A stretch of DNA of 36,544 nt from Planctomyces sp. (GCA_027483405.1 JAIXUU010000335.1:1-36544); one strand, 5' to 3'. Shown: positions 9,009-16,957, counted from the first letter of the stretch. Numbers and translations: made by a program. The notes: generated from the letters alone by a model not told the origin.

Positions 9009-9108
9009 CGTTACTTCGTTGGAATTAACAATTCTGATGCCGCGAATTCGAAGAAGTGATGAAAATTGAAAAATTTTCAGCGTTTTGCCTCAGTTGTGAG
9101 TCCTTGGC

Positions 9109-9216
9109 ATGGCGGATCGAGGGGTTCGTGCCGGTGATCGCCTAGTGAAGATCGATTGTGAAGATCGTTTGACGATGCTGATTGCCAGGCTGCTGGGCAC
9201 GATGCTCGCTCGTTGA
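9109..9216 (+). CDS. Possible 35-residue small protein on the opposite strand (weak)
   Basis: An ATG at 9109 opens a 35-codon frame starting MADRGVRAGDRLVKIDCEDR and ending with the residues LLGTMLAR. Its TGA lies at 9214-9216, inside the hairpin of the + strand terminator. A weak ribosome-like GTGAG lies about 8 bases upstream. Stop codon and terminator positions fit a tiny transcription unit, but there is no recognisable family and no clear promoter. It could equally be a non-coding RNA or chance. Confidence 0.2.
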   Translation: MADRGVRAGDRLVKIDCEDRLTMLIARLLGTMLAR

Positions 9217-9226
9217 GCGAGTTTTT
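9205..9226 (+). terminator. Rho-independent terminator on the + strand, no assigned gene
   Basis: A perfect 7-base stem CTCGCTC/GAGCGAG (9205-9211 and 9215-9221) with the 3-base loop GTT is followed directly by five T residues (9222-9226). There is no matching T-run for the - strand, so it acts only on rightward transcription. Both flanking genes are on the - strand. The 3' arm GCGAGTT can alternatively pair with AACTCGC at 9259-9265. Confidence 0.55.
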
Positions 9227-9306
9227 CGGGCATAATGTGGATGCACATGCGGGTGTGCAACTCGCGAACTTCAGGTGAGATGATCGTTGTTGGTAGGAAA
9301 GTGGGC

Positions 9307-9389
9307 GGGTGGCTGGGGTTGAGTCTTCGAACCCCCAGCGATCTTTGGCACGAATTGGGGATTCGCGAAGACGCTCAACCCCGGTCACC
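9307..9389. repeat. Long imperfect inverted repeat (about 25-30 base stem)
   Basis: The left arm at 9307-9331 (GGGTGGCTGGGGTTGAG, then TCTTCGAA) pairs with the right arm at 9362-9389. The reverse complement of the right arm reads GGGTGACCGGGGTTGAG, then CGTCTTCGCGAA. Apart from two substitutions the arms differ only by two 2-base insertions, and the pairing continues inward through CCCCA/TGGGG, leaving a loop of about 17-20 bases near 9338-9355. There is no T-run after it on either strand, so it is not a standard terminator. It may be a dispersed intergenic repeat or a structured 3' UTR element of the sugar kinase transcript. Confidence 0.6.
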
Positions 9390-9457
9390 CCATATTCGCG
9401 AGCGCAGTTGATGATCTGAACTGCCATCACCATTTACGCGACAGCCGGTCAGTTGAA

Positions 9458-10402
9458 TCAATGTTCGTCTTCATCGAGAGGGATGGGCCCGGCCATGCGA
9501 AAAATCGCTCCCAGAGTGGGGAGGGCATCGCGATTTCCGTGGTGGCTGCATTTGATCGCTCCAGCAGCGCAGGCAAAACGAAGTGTGTAGTCCGCAGGCC
9601 AGTTTTCGAGCCAGCCATGCACAAAGCTGCCACAGAAGACATCCCCCGCACCATTGGTATCCCGCGTCACGACGTGGAACGCTTCCTGCTCTACGACATG
9701 GCTGCGGGTATGTAAGACCGCCCCCGCTTCCCCAAAGGTGGTGATGACCCAGCGTGGCCCCAGAGCCTGTAATCGCGCAGCGGCATCTTCCAGCGAATCC
9801 GTTCTCAAAAACTCCTGGATCATTCGTCGGGAAGCATTAAGCACATCAACATAGGGCAGCAGATCCTCCAGCCCTGGGCGATAACTTCCCGCATCCAGAA
9901 AGACTCGTAATCCACATTCTCTGGCAAGTTTGGCGGCAGCAATCGAGGAATTCACAGGCCAGCCGTCGAGATACAGACATTTGGCTCCTACAAACATCTG
10001 ACGCTGAAAGTCTGCTGGTTCGAGATGTTGCCTGGGGCGGTGACTGACCACTGTCCGTCGGCCAGTCTGCTCATTGATCCAGATGTGGGCTAACCCTGTC
10101 TCGCGTTCTGCTCCCACCAGGGAGTATTGCAGATCGATCCCTTCGGATGTCAGCTGCTGGGAAATGAATGCGCCGGCATCATCTTCACCCCAACTACCAA
10201 TCATGCGGCAGGAATGCCCCAGGCGTCTGAGCATCGTAAGGCCTGTGGGAACAGGCCCGCCCACCTGACGGGGTAAAGCCTGCCCCGAGATTTTCGTATC
10301 TTCCTGAGGATAGTCAGGGACAATCATCCGGTAGTCGGCGACAACCAGTCCGGTCCCTACGATTTCGACTTGATTGACCACGCTGCTTTCCGATGCCGAC
10401 AT
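9458..10402 (-). CDS. PfkB-family (ribokinase-like) carbohydrate kinase
   Basis: PfkB kinases transfer phosphate from ATP to a sugar or nucleoside hydroxyl in the cytoplasm. The protein begins with a typical beta strand (VEIVGTGLVVADYRMIVPDY), has the first signature around GGPVPTGLTMLRRLG, and near the C-terminus has TRDTNGAGDVFCGSF, the DTxGAGD anion-hole and catalytic-base motif. The acidic PxxD/asparagine region (VLNASRRMIQEF) is also present. I start at the ATG at 10402 (MSASESS, 314 residues) because GAGGAA lies upstream; the ATG at 10447 has no ribosome site. The substrate cannot be told from sequence. It lies 83 bases downstream of the Hsp70 gene on the same strand. Confidence 0.85.
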   Translation of the reverse strand: MSASESSVVNQVEIVGTGLVVADYRMIVPDYPQEDTKISGQALPRQVGGPVPTGLTMLRRLGHSCRMIGSWGEDDAGAFISQQLTSEGIDLQYSLVGAERETGLAHIWINEQTGRRTVVSHRPRQHLEPADFQRQMFVGAKCLYLDGWPVNSSIAAAKLARECGLRVFLDAGSYRPGLEDLLPYVDVLNASRRMIQEFLRTDSLEDAAARLQALGPRWVITTFGEAGAVLHTRSHVVEQEAFHVVTRDTNGAGDVFCGSFVHGWLENWPADYTLRFACAAGAIKCSHHGNRDALPTLGAIFRMAGPIPLDEDEH

Positions 10403-10485
10403 AACCCGGGATTCCTCGATTGCCTCATTTGTCCGTGTGATGAGCACAGAAATTGAGGCTTTAATGTGAATAACAATCGAAGTGA

Positions 10486-12201
10486 TTACTGATCTTCGTT
10501 GATGAGTTTCCAGAAGGGGTCGTCGTCGGCCAGGGTGGATTTCTGAGCTTTAACAGAAGTCCCTGGCTGAGAGCTGGAGTTCACCACTCTGGCTTGCGCC
10601 TTCGGTTCCTGGATCTCGGAAACATCAGCATCTTCCAGGAGGATGATTTCTTCTTCCTGAGCGGCCCGTTCGCCGGGAAGTGCTGTTTTTTTGATGCTTT
10701 CTTGACGGATGACTTCGGTATGGGCTGAATGCCCCGTCTTGCGGACTTTGGCAGAGACCTTCACGCGGGCATCGGCTCCATATTCCAGTTTTACATCGAT
10801 TGCCGAACCTTCTGGAAGACCGGATGGGAGCGAACTGATCTCGCATTCACCCACGGGGACAAAATCGCGATCGACGGCATTGCCGCTTTCGACAAGCCGC
10901 AGGGTGACTTTGCTCTGATTGGCAATCACAGTTCCATAAGTTTGAGTGCAACTGGCCGGGAGTGGGGTATTGGCGGGAATGAGCCAGTTGGGCTCACGCT
11001 GACCTGAGGTTTCATTACGCACCAGGATCCCGAGAGATCTTGAGTTGACATCAATCTGTTTGAATTTGGAAAGTTTGGAAATGGCCTGAGAATTCAGAAC
11101 CGAGCGGGCAAAATCCTGATCGGACATCAGCATGCCCGCAAAGTAGGTCGCACCGTGGGCAATCGACAGATCGGGAGAAAGTGTCGAATTCAGAGTCTTG
11201 TAGCCCGCCATTTTCTTCAGCAGTTGCTGAACCATGGGCATACGCGACGCACCTCCAGTGGCCAGCACCACATCGACGTGAGCCCATCCCAGTTTATTGT
11301 CGCGCAGTAACCCTTGGGTGATCGATTCGATCCGCTCCAGTAGCTTGGCCGAGAGTTTTTCGAACTGTCCCTGCTCGACAAGATAAGTCTTACGATAACC
11401 TTTATGGGCGACGTTCAGGGCAGCCTTGGGGCGTACCGAAAGACTGCGTTTGGTCTGTTCAACTTCGAGTGCTAAGGCCTGCAGGCTTTCGCGGTCATTC
11501 CGCGGATCGAGCCCGAATTCTTTCTGAAACTGCCGGGCCAGACCATTGAGCAGCACCTGGTTGAAATCGAGACCACCGAGATTGAGATCGCCCGATGAAG
11601 CGATGACGCGGACTTCGTTCTTGCGATAAGAGACCAGCGAAAGATCATAAGTGCCGCCCCCCAGATCGACGACTAAAATCCGCTGGTCTTCAGCAAGCTC
11701 GGTAAACCACATCCCTTCGCTGCCAATCACATAACATAATGCGGCAGCCACAGGCTCGTTGATGATATCAACCTGTTTCAGTCCCGCCTTGAGGCCGGCT
11801 TCAGCAGTTCGCGAACGTGAAAGATCTGTGAACTGGGCGGGAACTGTAATTACGGCGTGTTCAATTTCGCCGATCACTTGGCGCGCCTGCTTCAGCAGCG
11901 ATTCCAGAATATAGGCGGAGACATCGACGGGGGTGATTTGTCGACCATCAATCTCCCAGGTTTTGGTCGGGTCGCCCATGTATCTTTTGGCAGCCGAAAT
12001 CACTCGCTGCGGGGCACGGATCGAATTGCGAAGAGCTTCTGTCCCGACAATCACCTTGCTTTTTTCGAACAGCACGACCGAAGGGGTGGTCATCTCTCCA
12101 TCAACATTGGGAATGGTGACGGGTTCACCATGTTCATTGAGATACGCAATGGTCGAATAAGTTGTTCCCAGGTCAATGCCGACGGCGTGGTGTCCAGCCA
12201 T
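10486..12201 (-). CDS. Hsp70-family chaperone, short form
   Basis: The ATPase domain is complete: phosphate-1 GIDLGTTYSTIAYL (about residues 8-21), VITVPAQFTDLSR, phosphate-2 ILVVDLGGGTYDLSLV, and adenosine motif VVLATGGASRMPMV. A hydrophobic interdomain-type segment and a beta-rich substrate-binding region follow (SRSLGILVRN, NTPLPASCTQTYGT). At 571 residues it is shorter than DnaK (about 640), and the helical lid is replaced by a charged, probably disordered tail (EEEIILLEDADVSE) ending DDPFWKLINEDQ. It is therefore likely a second, specialised Hsp70 rather than the housekeeping DnaK. No grpE or dnaJ is adjacent. I saw no CIRCE operator in the 193 bases upstream. Confidence 0.88.
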   Translation of the reverse strand: MAGHHAVGIDLGTTYSTIAYLNEHGEPVTIPNVDGEMTTPSVVLFEKSKVIVGTEALRNSIRAPQRVISAAKRYMGDPTKTWEIDGRQITPVDVSAYILESLLKQARQVIGEIEHAVITVPAQFTDLSRSRTAEAGLKAGLKQVDIINEPVAAALCYVIGSEGMWFTELAEDQRILVVDLGGGTYDLSLVSYRKNEVRVIASSGDLNLGGLDFNQVLLNGLARQFQKEFGLDPRNDRESLQALALEVEQTKRSLSVRPKAALNVAHKGYRKTYLVEQGQFEKLSAKLLERIESITQGLLRDNKLGWAHVDVVLATGGASRMPMVQQLLKKMAGYKTLNSTLSPDLSIAHGATYFAGMLMSDQDFARSVLNSQAISKLSKFKQIDVNSRSLGILVRNETSGQREPNWLIPANTPLPASCTQTYGTVIANQSKVTLRLVESGNAVDRDFVPVGECEISSLPSGLPEGSAIDVKLEYGADARVKVSAKVRKTGHSAHTEVIRQESIKKTALPGERAAQEEEIILLEDADVSEIQEPKAQARVVNSSSQPGTSVKAQKSTLADDDPFWKLINEDQ

Positions 12202-12361
12202 GGATGTTCACTTCATGAAAGGATGTCTGCTGCAGAGGGGTTTTTCAAGAACAACATCATACGCAATCAGGCAGGTTGCAGCGATGAAAATCAGGCGCCG
12301 TTCGTGGAGGCAAGTTTGAAGATTCGGCCTCGACTCAATTGTCATGAATCTGCCGTAGGAG

Positions 12362-12379
12362 ATCCGGAATTCACCGGAT
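12362..12379. other. Small perfect hairpin after the MfnE-like kinase gene
   Basis: ATCCGG (12362-12367) and CCGGAT (12374-12379) form a perfect 6-base stem with a 6-base loop, about 16 bases beyond the kinase stop on the - strand. No T-run follows on that strand, so if it ends or stabilises the his-kinase transcript it is not by a standard terminator. Confidence 0.3.
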
Positions 12380-12394
12380 GAATTGCACAGCGAT

Positions 12395-13066
12395 TCATGA
12401 GATCGGGTAACCCTGTTGCAGCCAAGGTATGCTGTTACAAGGAAGTTGGCGGGCATAGCACCAGTCGATTTGCGGGATGTGTCCCGCCAGTCCTGGAAAA
12501 TAAGGATCGACAATGCCTGATCGAGAGGCTTCGAGAACTGGCATTTTGTCTGGCACAGGAATCGATTTGCAAAGGAGGAGATGTCGGGCTTGCCAGCGGC
12601 AGGCAAACCAGGCAGCAATCGAGTCGCTGGTCACATCCCAATGATGAGGAAGGGGTTCGGGTTGAAGGCCATCCTGTGAAGAACTCTCTGCGAGGTGCAG
12701 AGCTCTGCTGGTTCGCAGCAAAGGGAAAAGTCCTTTTTTCCAGGCCTCCAGTGACTGTTCGAGATGATCCACCAGCAGAGATTCTGGCAGCAGGGATTGG
12801 ATCAGGCGGGCATTCAATTCGAGAGACTCACAAGCCAGCCAGTGAGCCGCTTCCTCTTCTACGTGATGTTGTTTCTGCCAGTCACGGATCACATCAGCGG
12901 TCGCACCGCCTCCAGGAATCAGCAATGGGCTGCAATCTGAATAAGCTTTCCCCGGTTGAAACCAGCTGCGAATCGAAGCCAGCACTTCCCGCAGACTTTC
13001 ATAATCATAAAGGCTGCCACCGACCTTAATGACCACCAGCATTTGGGAAGGATTCTCCACCAGCAT
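12395..13066 (-). CDS. Amino-acid-kinase-fold protein, MfnE/COG2054-like
   Basis: The 223-residue protein has the N-terminal phosphate loop VVIKVGGSLYD, the second glycine motif LLIPGGGATADVIRDW and the late motif WDVTSDSIAAWFACRW. The VTSDSIAAW segment is characteristic of the small archaeal-type kinases related to aspartokinase and uridylate kinase. In methanogens one of these, MfnE, phosphorylates aminomethylfuran phosphate in methanofuran synthesis, and bacteria with H4MPT/methanofuran-linked formaldehyde oxidation, including planctomycetes, carry homologues. That assignment is by motif and lineage expectation, not proven. It begins 22 bases after the hisG stop on the same strand, so it probably shares the his transcript. 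The ATG at 13042 is an alternative start. Confidence 0.62.
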   Translation of the reverse strand: MLVENPSQMLVVIKVGGSLYDYESLREVLASIRSWFQPGKAYSDCSPLLIPGGGATADVIRDWQKQHHVEEEAAHWLACESLELNARLIQSLLPESLLVDHLEQSLEAWKKGLFPLLRTSRALHLAESSSQDGLQPEPLPHHWDVTSDSIAAWFACRWQARHLLLCKSIPVPDKMPVLEASRSGIVDPYFPGLAGHIPQIDWCYARQLPCNSIPWLQQGYPIS

Positions 13067-13088
13067 CCAATCAATTGATCGAGGGGCG

Positions 13089-13964
13089 CTAGTCGATGAT
13101 TTTATTGATGGGATATTCGACGAGCCCGCGAGCCCCGGCCTGTTTCAGCCTGGGAATGACAATCCGGACATACGATTCATCGACAATCGTATTCACGGCG
13201 ACCCAATCAGGATCAGAAAGCGATGAGATGGTAGGCTTTTGCAGAGCGGGAAGTTGTCCGAGGACTGTCGGCAGATCTCCCCGGCGGACATTCATCATCA
13301 GGCCGACTTTCCCCTCTGCAGCGAGACAGGATTGCAGCATGAGTGCGATGTTTTCTAGCTTGCCACGCTTCCACTCGTTGGCAAAAGCCACTTTGTTAGC
13401 AATAAACCGCGTCGTACTCTGGAGGACTTCATCCAGAATCCGCAGATTATTGGCCCTGAGCGAACTGCCGGTCTCGGTCACTTCGACAATCGCATCAGCC
13501 AGTCGCGGCGGTTTGACTTCCGTCGCTCCCCACGAAAACTCAACATCAGCAGTGACATTATGTCGTGCCAGGTAGGCTTTCGTTAAGCCGACGGCTTCGG
13601 TTGCGATGCGTTTCCCTTGAAGATCCTGCACCGTCTTGATTTCAGAATCGTTGGGCACACAGAGAACCCAGCGGACAGGTCGGCGGCTGACCTTCGAGAA
13701 AACGAGTTCACAGATTTCATGAACATTGGCCTGAGTTTCAAGGACCCAATCGTGACCGGTCATACCCGCATCGAGAATGCCCTGTTCGACATAGCGCGCC
13801 ATCTCCTGAGCACGAATGAGCATACACTCAATTTCAGGGTCATCAATTTCAGGGAAGTACGATCTCGACGAAAACTTGATGGTATAGCCTGCCTTCCGGA
13901 ACAGTTCGGCTGTCGCTTCCTGAAGGCTGCCTGCGGGAATCCCTAACTTGATGACTTGTGACAT
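13089..13964 (-). CDS. hisG: ATP phosphoribosyltransferase, long form
   Basis: HisG catalyses the first step of histidine synthesis, joining ATP and PRPP. The protein opens [18 protein letters not shown]. It has the substrate-site region [13 protein letters not shown] and the PRPP-binding stretch [12 protein letters not shown] followed by [17 protein letters not shown]. At 291 residues it includes the C-terminal ACT-like regulatory domain (ending [20 protein letters not shown]), so it is the long hexameric type that does not need HisZ and is normally histidine-inhibited. A GAGTG ribosome site lies about 7 bases before the ATG. It follows hisI by about 158 bases on the same strand. Confidence 0.95.
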   Translation of the reverse strand: MSQVIKLGIPAGSLQEATAELFRKAGYTIKFSSRSYFPEIDDPEIECMLIRAQEMARYVEQGILDAGMTGHDWVLETQANVHEICELVFSKVSRRPVRWVLCVPNDSEIKTVQDLQGKRIATEAVGLTKAYLARHNVTADVEFSWGATEVKPPRLADAIVEVTETGSSLRANNLRILDEVLQSTTRFIANKVAFANEWKRGKLENIALMLQSCLAAEGKVGLMMNVRRGDLPTVLGQLPALQKPTISSLSDPDWVAVNTIVDESYVRIVIPRLKQAGARGLVEYPINKIID

Positions 13965-14122
13965 CGCATTTCACTCGGCTGTAAGTAGATCACTGAAAAG
14001 TTGATGTATTGGAACAGATCACTGGCTTCAAGGGGAGACCTTGAAGCTCAAATGTTCCTAAATTCGCGGTCTGGCAATCTTTTGGAGAGTCTGATGAGGA
14101 TTTGCAGGTCTGGAATGCCCGA

Positions 14123-14521
14123 TTACTTGTGATAGACCACTTTCGGGTCAAAAACACGTTCGCCGATGACAGTGACAGCACCGGTTTCGGGCTGAATCTG
14201 GCGGAAGAAACAACTGCGGAAACCTTCGTGGCAAGCCGCCCCACCAATCTGTTCGACTTTTACCAGCAGTGTGTCGGAGTCACAGTCGAAGTACAACGCT
14301 TTGAGAAGCTGCACGTTGCCGCTCTCTTCGCCTTTGCGCCAGAGCTTGGAGCGACTCCGGCTGAAGTAGACGACTCTGCCTGTGGATAAAGTTTCCTGAT
14401 AGGCCTCGGCATTCATGTAAGCCAGCATCAGGACATCGCCCGTGGCGTGATCCTGAGCGATAACAGGAATGAGCGGATGTTTTTCAAAATCCGGGCCATT
14501 TGGATTACCGGTGCTCCCCAT
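14123..14521 (-). CDS. hisI: Phosphoribosyl-AMP cyclohydrolase
   Basis: HisI opens the adenine ring of phosphoribosyl-AMP, the third step of histidine synthesis. Visible motifs are [36 protein letters not shown], the metal-binding [11 protein letters not shown] and the zinc-site [11 protein letters not shown]. The protein is monofunctional, without a fused HisE domain. I chose the ATG at 14521 (MGSTGNPNG, 132 residues) because the purine-rich GGGAGAAGAG lies just upstream; a frame start at 14557 adds 12 residues unlike the family. It is the first gene of a likely hisI-hisG-kinase unit. Confidence 0.92.
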   Translation of the reverse strand: MGSTGNPNGPDFEKHPLIPVIAQDHATGDVLMLAYMNAEAYQETLSTGRVVYFSRSRSKLWRKGEESGNVQLLKALYFDCDSDTLLVKVEQIGGAACHEGFRSCFFRQIQPETGAVTVIGERVFDPKVVYHK

Positions 14522-14905
14522 GCTGAATGCTCTTCTCCCAGTCAGTCGATTGACCACAAATTTTCAGTGATTCTGGTGATTTCGCTGCGAAAGTCAGCGA
14601 AGCGATTCTAGCGAACGCATTCGCACCAGAGACAAAATGTGAAAGACCATGTTCTGCCAGTGATACTCGTGCAGAATCGACTTAAGATCGTAACTATCTG
14701 CGCTGTTCGAGGCGAATGATGCAGGCAAAATTGATGCCTGTATAAGTCAAAGATTGATCTATTGCTCAAGTTGACACGATCGACACGACACAGTGGGGAG
14801 AACACAGTGGAGATGACACCGTTCAGCAGGGTGCGGTTCTGCGTTCGTCACCGAATTTCGGGAAACTCGTCTCTTCTGACAACCCGCCTTGAGGGAATTT
14901 TGCAG
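14522..14905. other. Gap between hisI and the response-regulator gene
   Basis: This 384-base stretch should contain the hisI promoter and the 3' end of the upstream - strand unit. Two perfect small hairpins are visible: TTCGCTG/CAGCGAA (14581-14601, 7-base loop) and CAGGCA/TGCCTG (14722-14740, 7-base loop). Neither is followed by a T-run. I saw no histidine-rich leader peptide, no T-box-like element and no confident promoter. Confidence 0.5.
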
Positions 14906-15811
14906 CTAAACCGGGGGCGTTTCCCGGGGGTAACGATGTTTGGTGAGAGTGACTTCGTTCCCTTTTTTGCTGTAAGTCACTTCATCCATAAAGGCACGCA
15001 TAAGGAGCACCCCGCGACCGCTGGGCCTTTCGAGGTACTCGGGATCTGTGGGATCGGGAAGTCCCGCAGGGTTAAAGCCCGGGCCTTCATCATGAATCAC
15101 GAATTGTGCCATGGTCGGCTGAATTCTCGATGAGATGCGGATGACTCGATCGCGCCAGGGGGATTCTTTGCGACGCATCTCGGACATTTCATGGAAGGCA
15201 TTGTGATCCTGCTCTTTGAGAGTCGAACTGACTTCCAGATTTCCATGGTAATAGGCGTTGAGCAGGGCTTCTTCAAGGGCTGTGCCAATCCGTACACGCT
15301 CGGTGGTATCACATTCCCAGATATTGGCCAGCGATCTCTGGAGGTGATGAGAAAGGGACATGATGAGAGGCAGGTCGTTCGGCAGTACGAACTGCTCGAT
15401 CTGCTCGGTGAGTCTGCTGAACAGCGCGACTCGTGACCGATCTTCGTCTGTGGCAGCGAGCACACGGGTGACGACACCTGTCAGTTCCTGAGCGAGGAGC
15501 CTTTTCGGAACGTAGCTGGCTGCCCCTTGCTGAAGAGCTTTGACAGCCAGTTCCTCGCTTCCCTGGGCCGTCATCAGGATGACAGGAATCTGCGGGAATT
15601 CTTTGCGAACCTCGGTCACGACGTCGAGCCCGGTTTTGTCGGGCATTTGCATGTCAGTCAAAACCAGTTGCGGATGAAAGTGTCTCACCTTCTGGAGACC
15701 TTCTTCACCATCAGCAGCATACAGGACAGTCCAGTCCGATCGCCCGGCCAGAAGCTTACCAGCCAGTCGCCGATCAATTGGAGAATCATCGATCACGAGG
15801 AGCGTGGTCAT
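14906..15811 (-). CDS. Response regulator fused to an RsbW/SpoIIAB-like ATPase domain
   Basis: Residues 1-120 form a receiver domain with acidic pair Asp8/Asp9, phospho-acceptor Asp53 (LVLTDMQMPDK), Thr81 and Lys103. After a linker of about 30 residues comes a GHKL ATPase of the anti-sigma-kinase type, with N-box EEALLNAYYHGN (180-191), G1 box DEGPGFN (241-247) and G2 box SGRGVLLMRAF (264-274). There is no HisKA dimerisation domain. Such ATPase domains normally phosphorylate anti-anti-sigma (STAS) proteins or bind sigma factors, so phosphorylation of the receiver could switch a sigma or partner-switching pathway. No STAS or sigma gene is adjacent. The cognate kinase could be the hybrid kinase beginning at 16958, but that is inference from proximity. 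Confidence 0.87.
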   Translation of the reverse strand: MTTLLVIDDSPIDRRLAGKLLAGRSDWTVLYAADGEEGLQKVRHFHPQLVLTDMQMPDKTGLDVVTEVRKEFPQIPVILMTAQGSEELAVKALQQGAASYVPKRLLAQELTGVVTRVLAATDEDRSRVALFSRLTEQIEQFVLPNDLPLIMSLSHHLQRSLANIWECDTTERVRIGTALEEALLNAYYHGNLEVSSTLKEQDHNAFHEMSEMRRKESPWRDRVIRISSRIQPTMAQFVIHDEGPGFNPAGLPDPTDPEYLERPSGRGVLLMRAFMDEVTYSKKGNEVTLTKHRYPRETPPV

Positions 15812-15961
15812 GGTCGTCTCTCGCGTATCTGTTCAAAAGGCAGTTGTCATATTCGCACGATAAACTATCGGCTGCATCAGTTAAGACCGGATGTTCTGCA
15901 CACAGTCTGGCGAGAGTATCCCGCGACTTTCAAGAGACAGTTTGTTTGCATGAAGAATTCA

Positions 15962-16645
15962 TCATGACAAAGTCCCTGCGGGTGTCCCCAGTTTTCCATC
16001 CCGAATGCGGACAATGAAATCATCCTTGTGCACGTATTCCTGCTCGTGAGTGACGACGACCACTGTGGTCTTCAACTCCTGGCTGCAGTTGCGCAATAAG
16101 CCAAGAATCTGCTGACTGTTCACCGAATCGAGTTCGCCAGTGGGTTCGTCGGCCAGAATCAGTTTTGGTTTTTTGAGCAAAGCCCGGGCAATGGCGACAC
16201 GTTGCTGCTCGCCGCCCGAAAGTTGACTCGGGCGATGATCGAGTCGATCCTTCAAACCGACTCTTTCCAGCAGTTCGATGGCTTCCTGGCGCTGCTGAGT
16301 CGAGGCACCTCGGGCCAAGTAAGGGACGAGAACGTTATCCACCGCATTGAGATTGGCCAGCAGATTGAAGCTTTGAAAGATGAAACCGACGTCATTCCGT
16401 CTGTAGGCATCTTTTTCGGTGGCTGTCATTTTTTTCAGAGACTGCCCATTGACGAAGATGTCCCCCGTCGTCGGTTCGTCGAGGCAACCGATGAGGTACA
16501 GCAATGTGCTCTTTCCGCTGCCAGAAGGTCCCAGAATAAAACTGAATGCACCGGCGGGAATCTGGCAGGTCACTTCGCGAAGTGCGTAAACCTGCGTTTG
16601 TCCTCGAACATGAATCTTGGTGACCTGCTGGACTTCGATCATCAA
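15962..16645 (-). CDS. ABC transporter ATP-binding protein, LolD/MacB type
   Basis: The 227-residue protein has Walker [10 protein letters not shown] (39-47), the Q-loop region [21 protein letters not shown], signature [16 protein letters not shown] (141-156), Walker [13 protein letters not shown] (162-173) and the H-loop [11 protein letters not shown]. The ADEPTGELD string and the length place it in the LolD/MacB/FtsE-like class that works with FtsX/MacB-type permeases in lipoprotein release, macrolide export or envelope processes. No permease gene is next to it in the window, so its partner is encoded elsewhere. Two possible ATG starts (16645 and 16642) are adjacent. It lies 150 bases upstream of the response-regulator gene. 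Confidence 0.9.
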   Translation of the reverse strand: MMIEVQQVTKIHVRGQTQVYALREVTCQIPAGAFSFILGPSGSGKSTLLYLIGCLDEPTTGDIFVNGQSLKKMTATEKDAYRRNDVGFIFQSFNLLANLNAVDNVLVPYLARGASTQQRQEAIELLERVGLKDRLDHRPSQLSGGEQQRVAIARALLKKPKLILADEPTGELDSVNSQQILGLLRNCSQELKTTVVVVTHEQEYVHKDDFIVRIRDGKLGTPAGTLS

Positions 16646-16957
16646 TCCACTTTCAACTTACCTGGCGAAAGTCATCACTCTTTGAGTCAAGTTGCAATAC
16701 GCTGAACTTGCACCTCCGGGAAGAATAGCAGAGTTCCAGCCAATCTGCGAAACGCCAGCGAGTTTCATCGTGAAAACGGGGAACTTACTCGGGGCAACCA
16801 AGGGGAAGAACTCCAGAAAGGTGGCAACTTCACTCGAATTTCACAATAACTATTCAGGCTGACCGATCAGAATGTGGCGATTGAAGATGATTTAAACTGG
16901 CCTGGTCTTTTCCTTAACCCGTGGCAATCAGCCTGCATTCATCGCCGGGAGTACGCC
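16646..16957. other. Divergent promoter region between ABC ATPase and hybrid kinase
   Basis: About 312 bases separate the two start codons. It should carry promoters in both directions. The + side becomes AT-rich near 16825-16860, but no hexamer pair is convincing by eye. An in-frame GTG at 16874 belongs to the kinase frame but lacks a ribosome site. Confidence 0.45.

Larger units (their letters stand above)
8902..9457. other. 556-base intergenic stretch between two - strand genes
   Basis: It holds, from left to right: an AT-rich promoter region for the small membrane protein; an AT-only hairpin at 9061-9078 (GAAAATT, loop GAAA, AATTTTC); a 35-codon + strand frame ending in a + strand terminator (9205-9226); a small hairpin at 9243-9258 (GCACA/TGTGC); and a long imperfect palindrome (9307-9389). 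No convincing protein gene fills it. The 118-codon - strand frame across 9077-9433 merely reads through these structures. Confidence 0.7.

Noticed and set aside
9321..9340. tRNA T-loop-like sequence (TTCGAA context)
   Set aside because: It is part of the long palindrome. No acceptor stem, D-arm or anticodon arm fits around it.
9077..9433. 118-codon - strand frame in the large intergenic gap
   Set aside because: It reads through the long palindrome and the opposite-strand terminator, has no ribosome site and no recognisable protein features.
12202..12394. CIRCE heat-shock operator upstream of the Hsp70 gene
   Set aside because: No TTAGCACTC-type inverted repeat is present.
12397..13029. 210-codon + strand frame
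   Set aside because: It lies wholly antisense to the MfnE-like kinase, whose motifs are clear.
14608..14805. 65-codon - strand frame upstream of hisI as a histidine leader peptide
   Set aside because: Only a few scattered histidines, no histidine run and no terminator/antiterminator pair with a T-run.
16874..16957. GTG start for the hybrid histidine kinase
   Set aside because: It has no ribosome site. The ATG at 16958 has GGGAG at good spacing.
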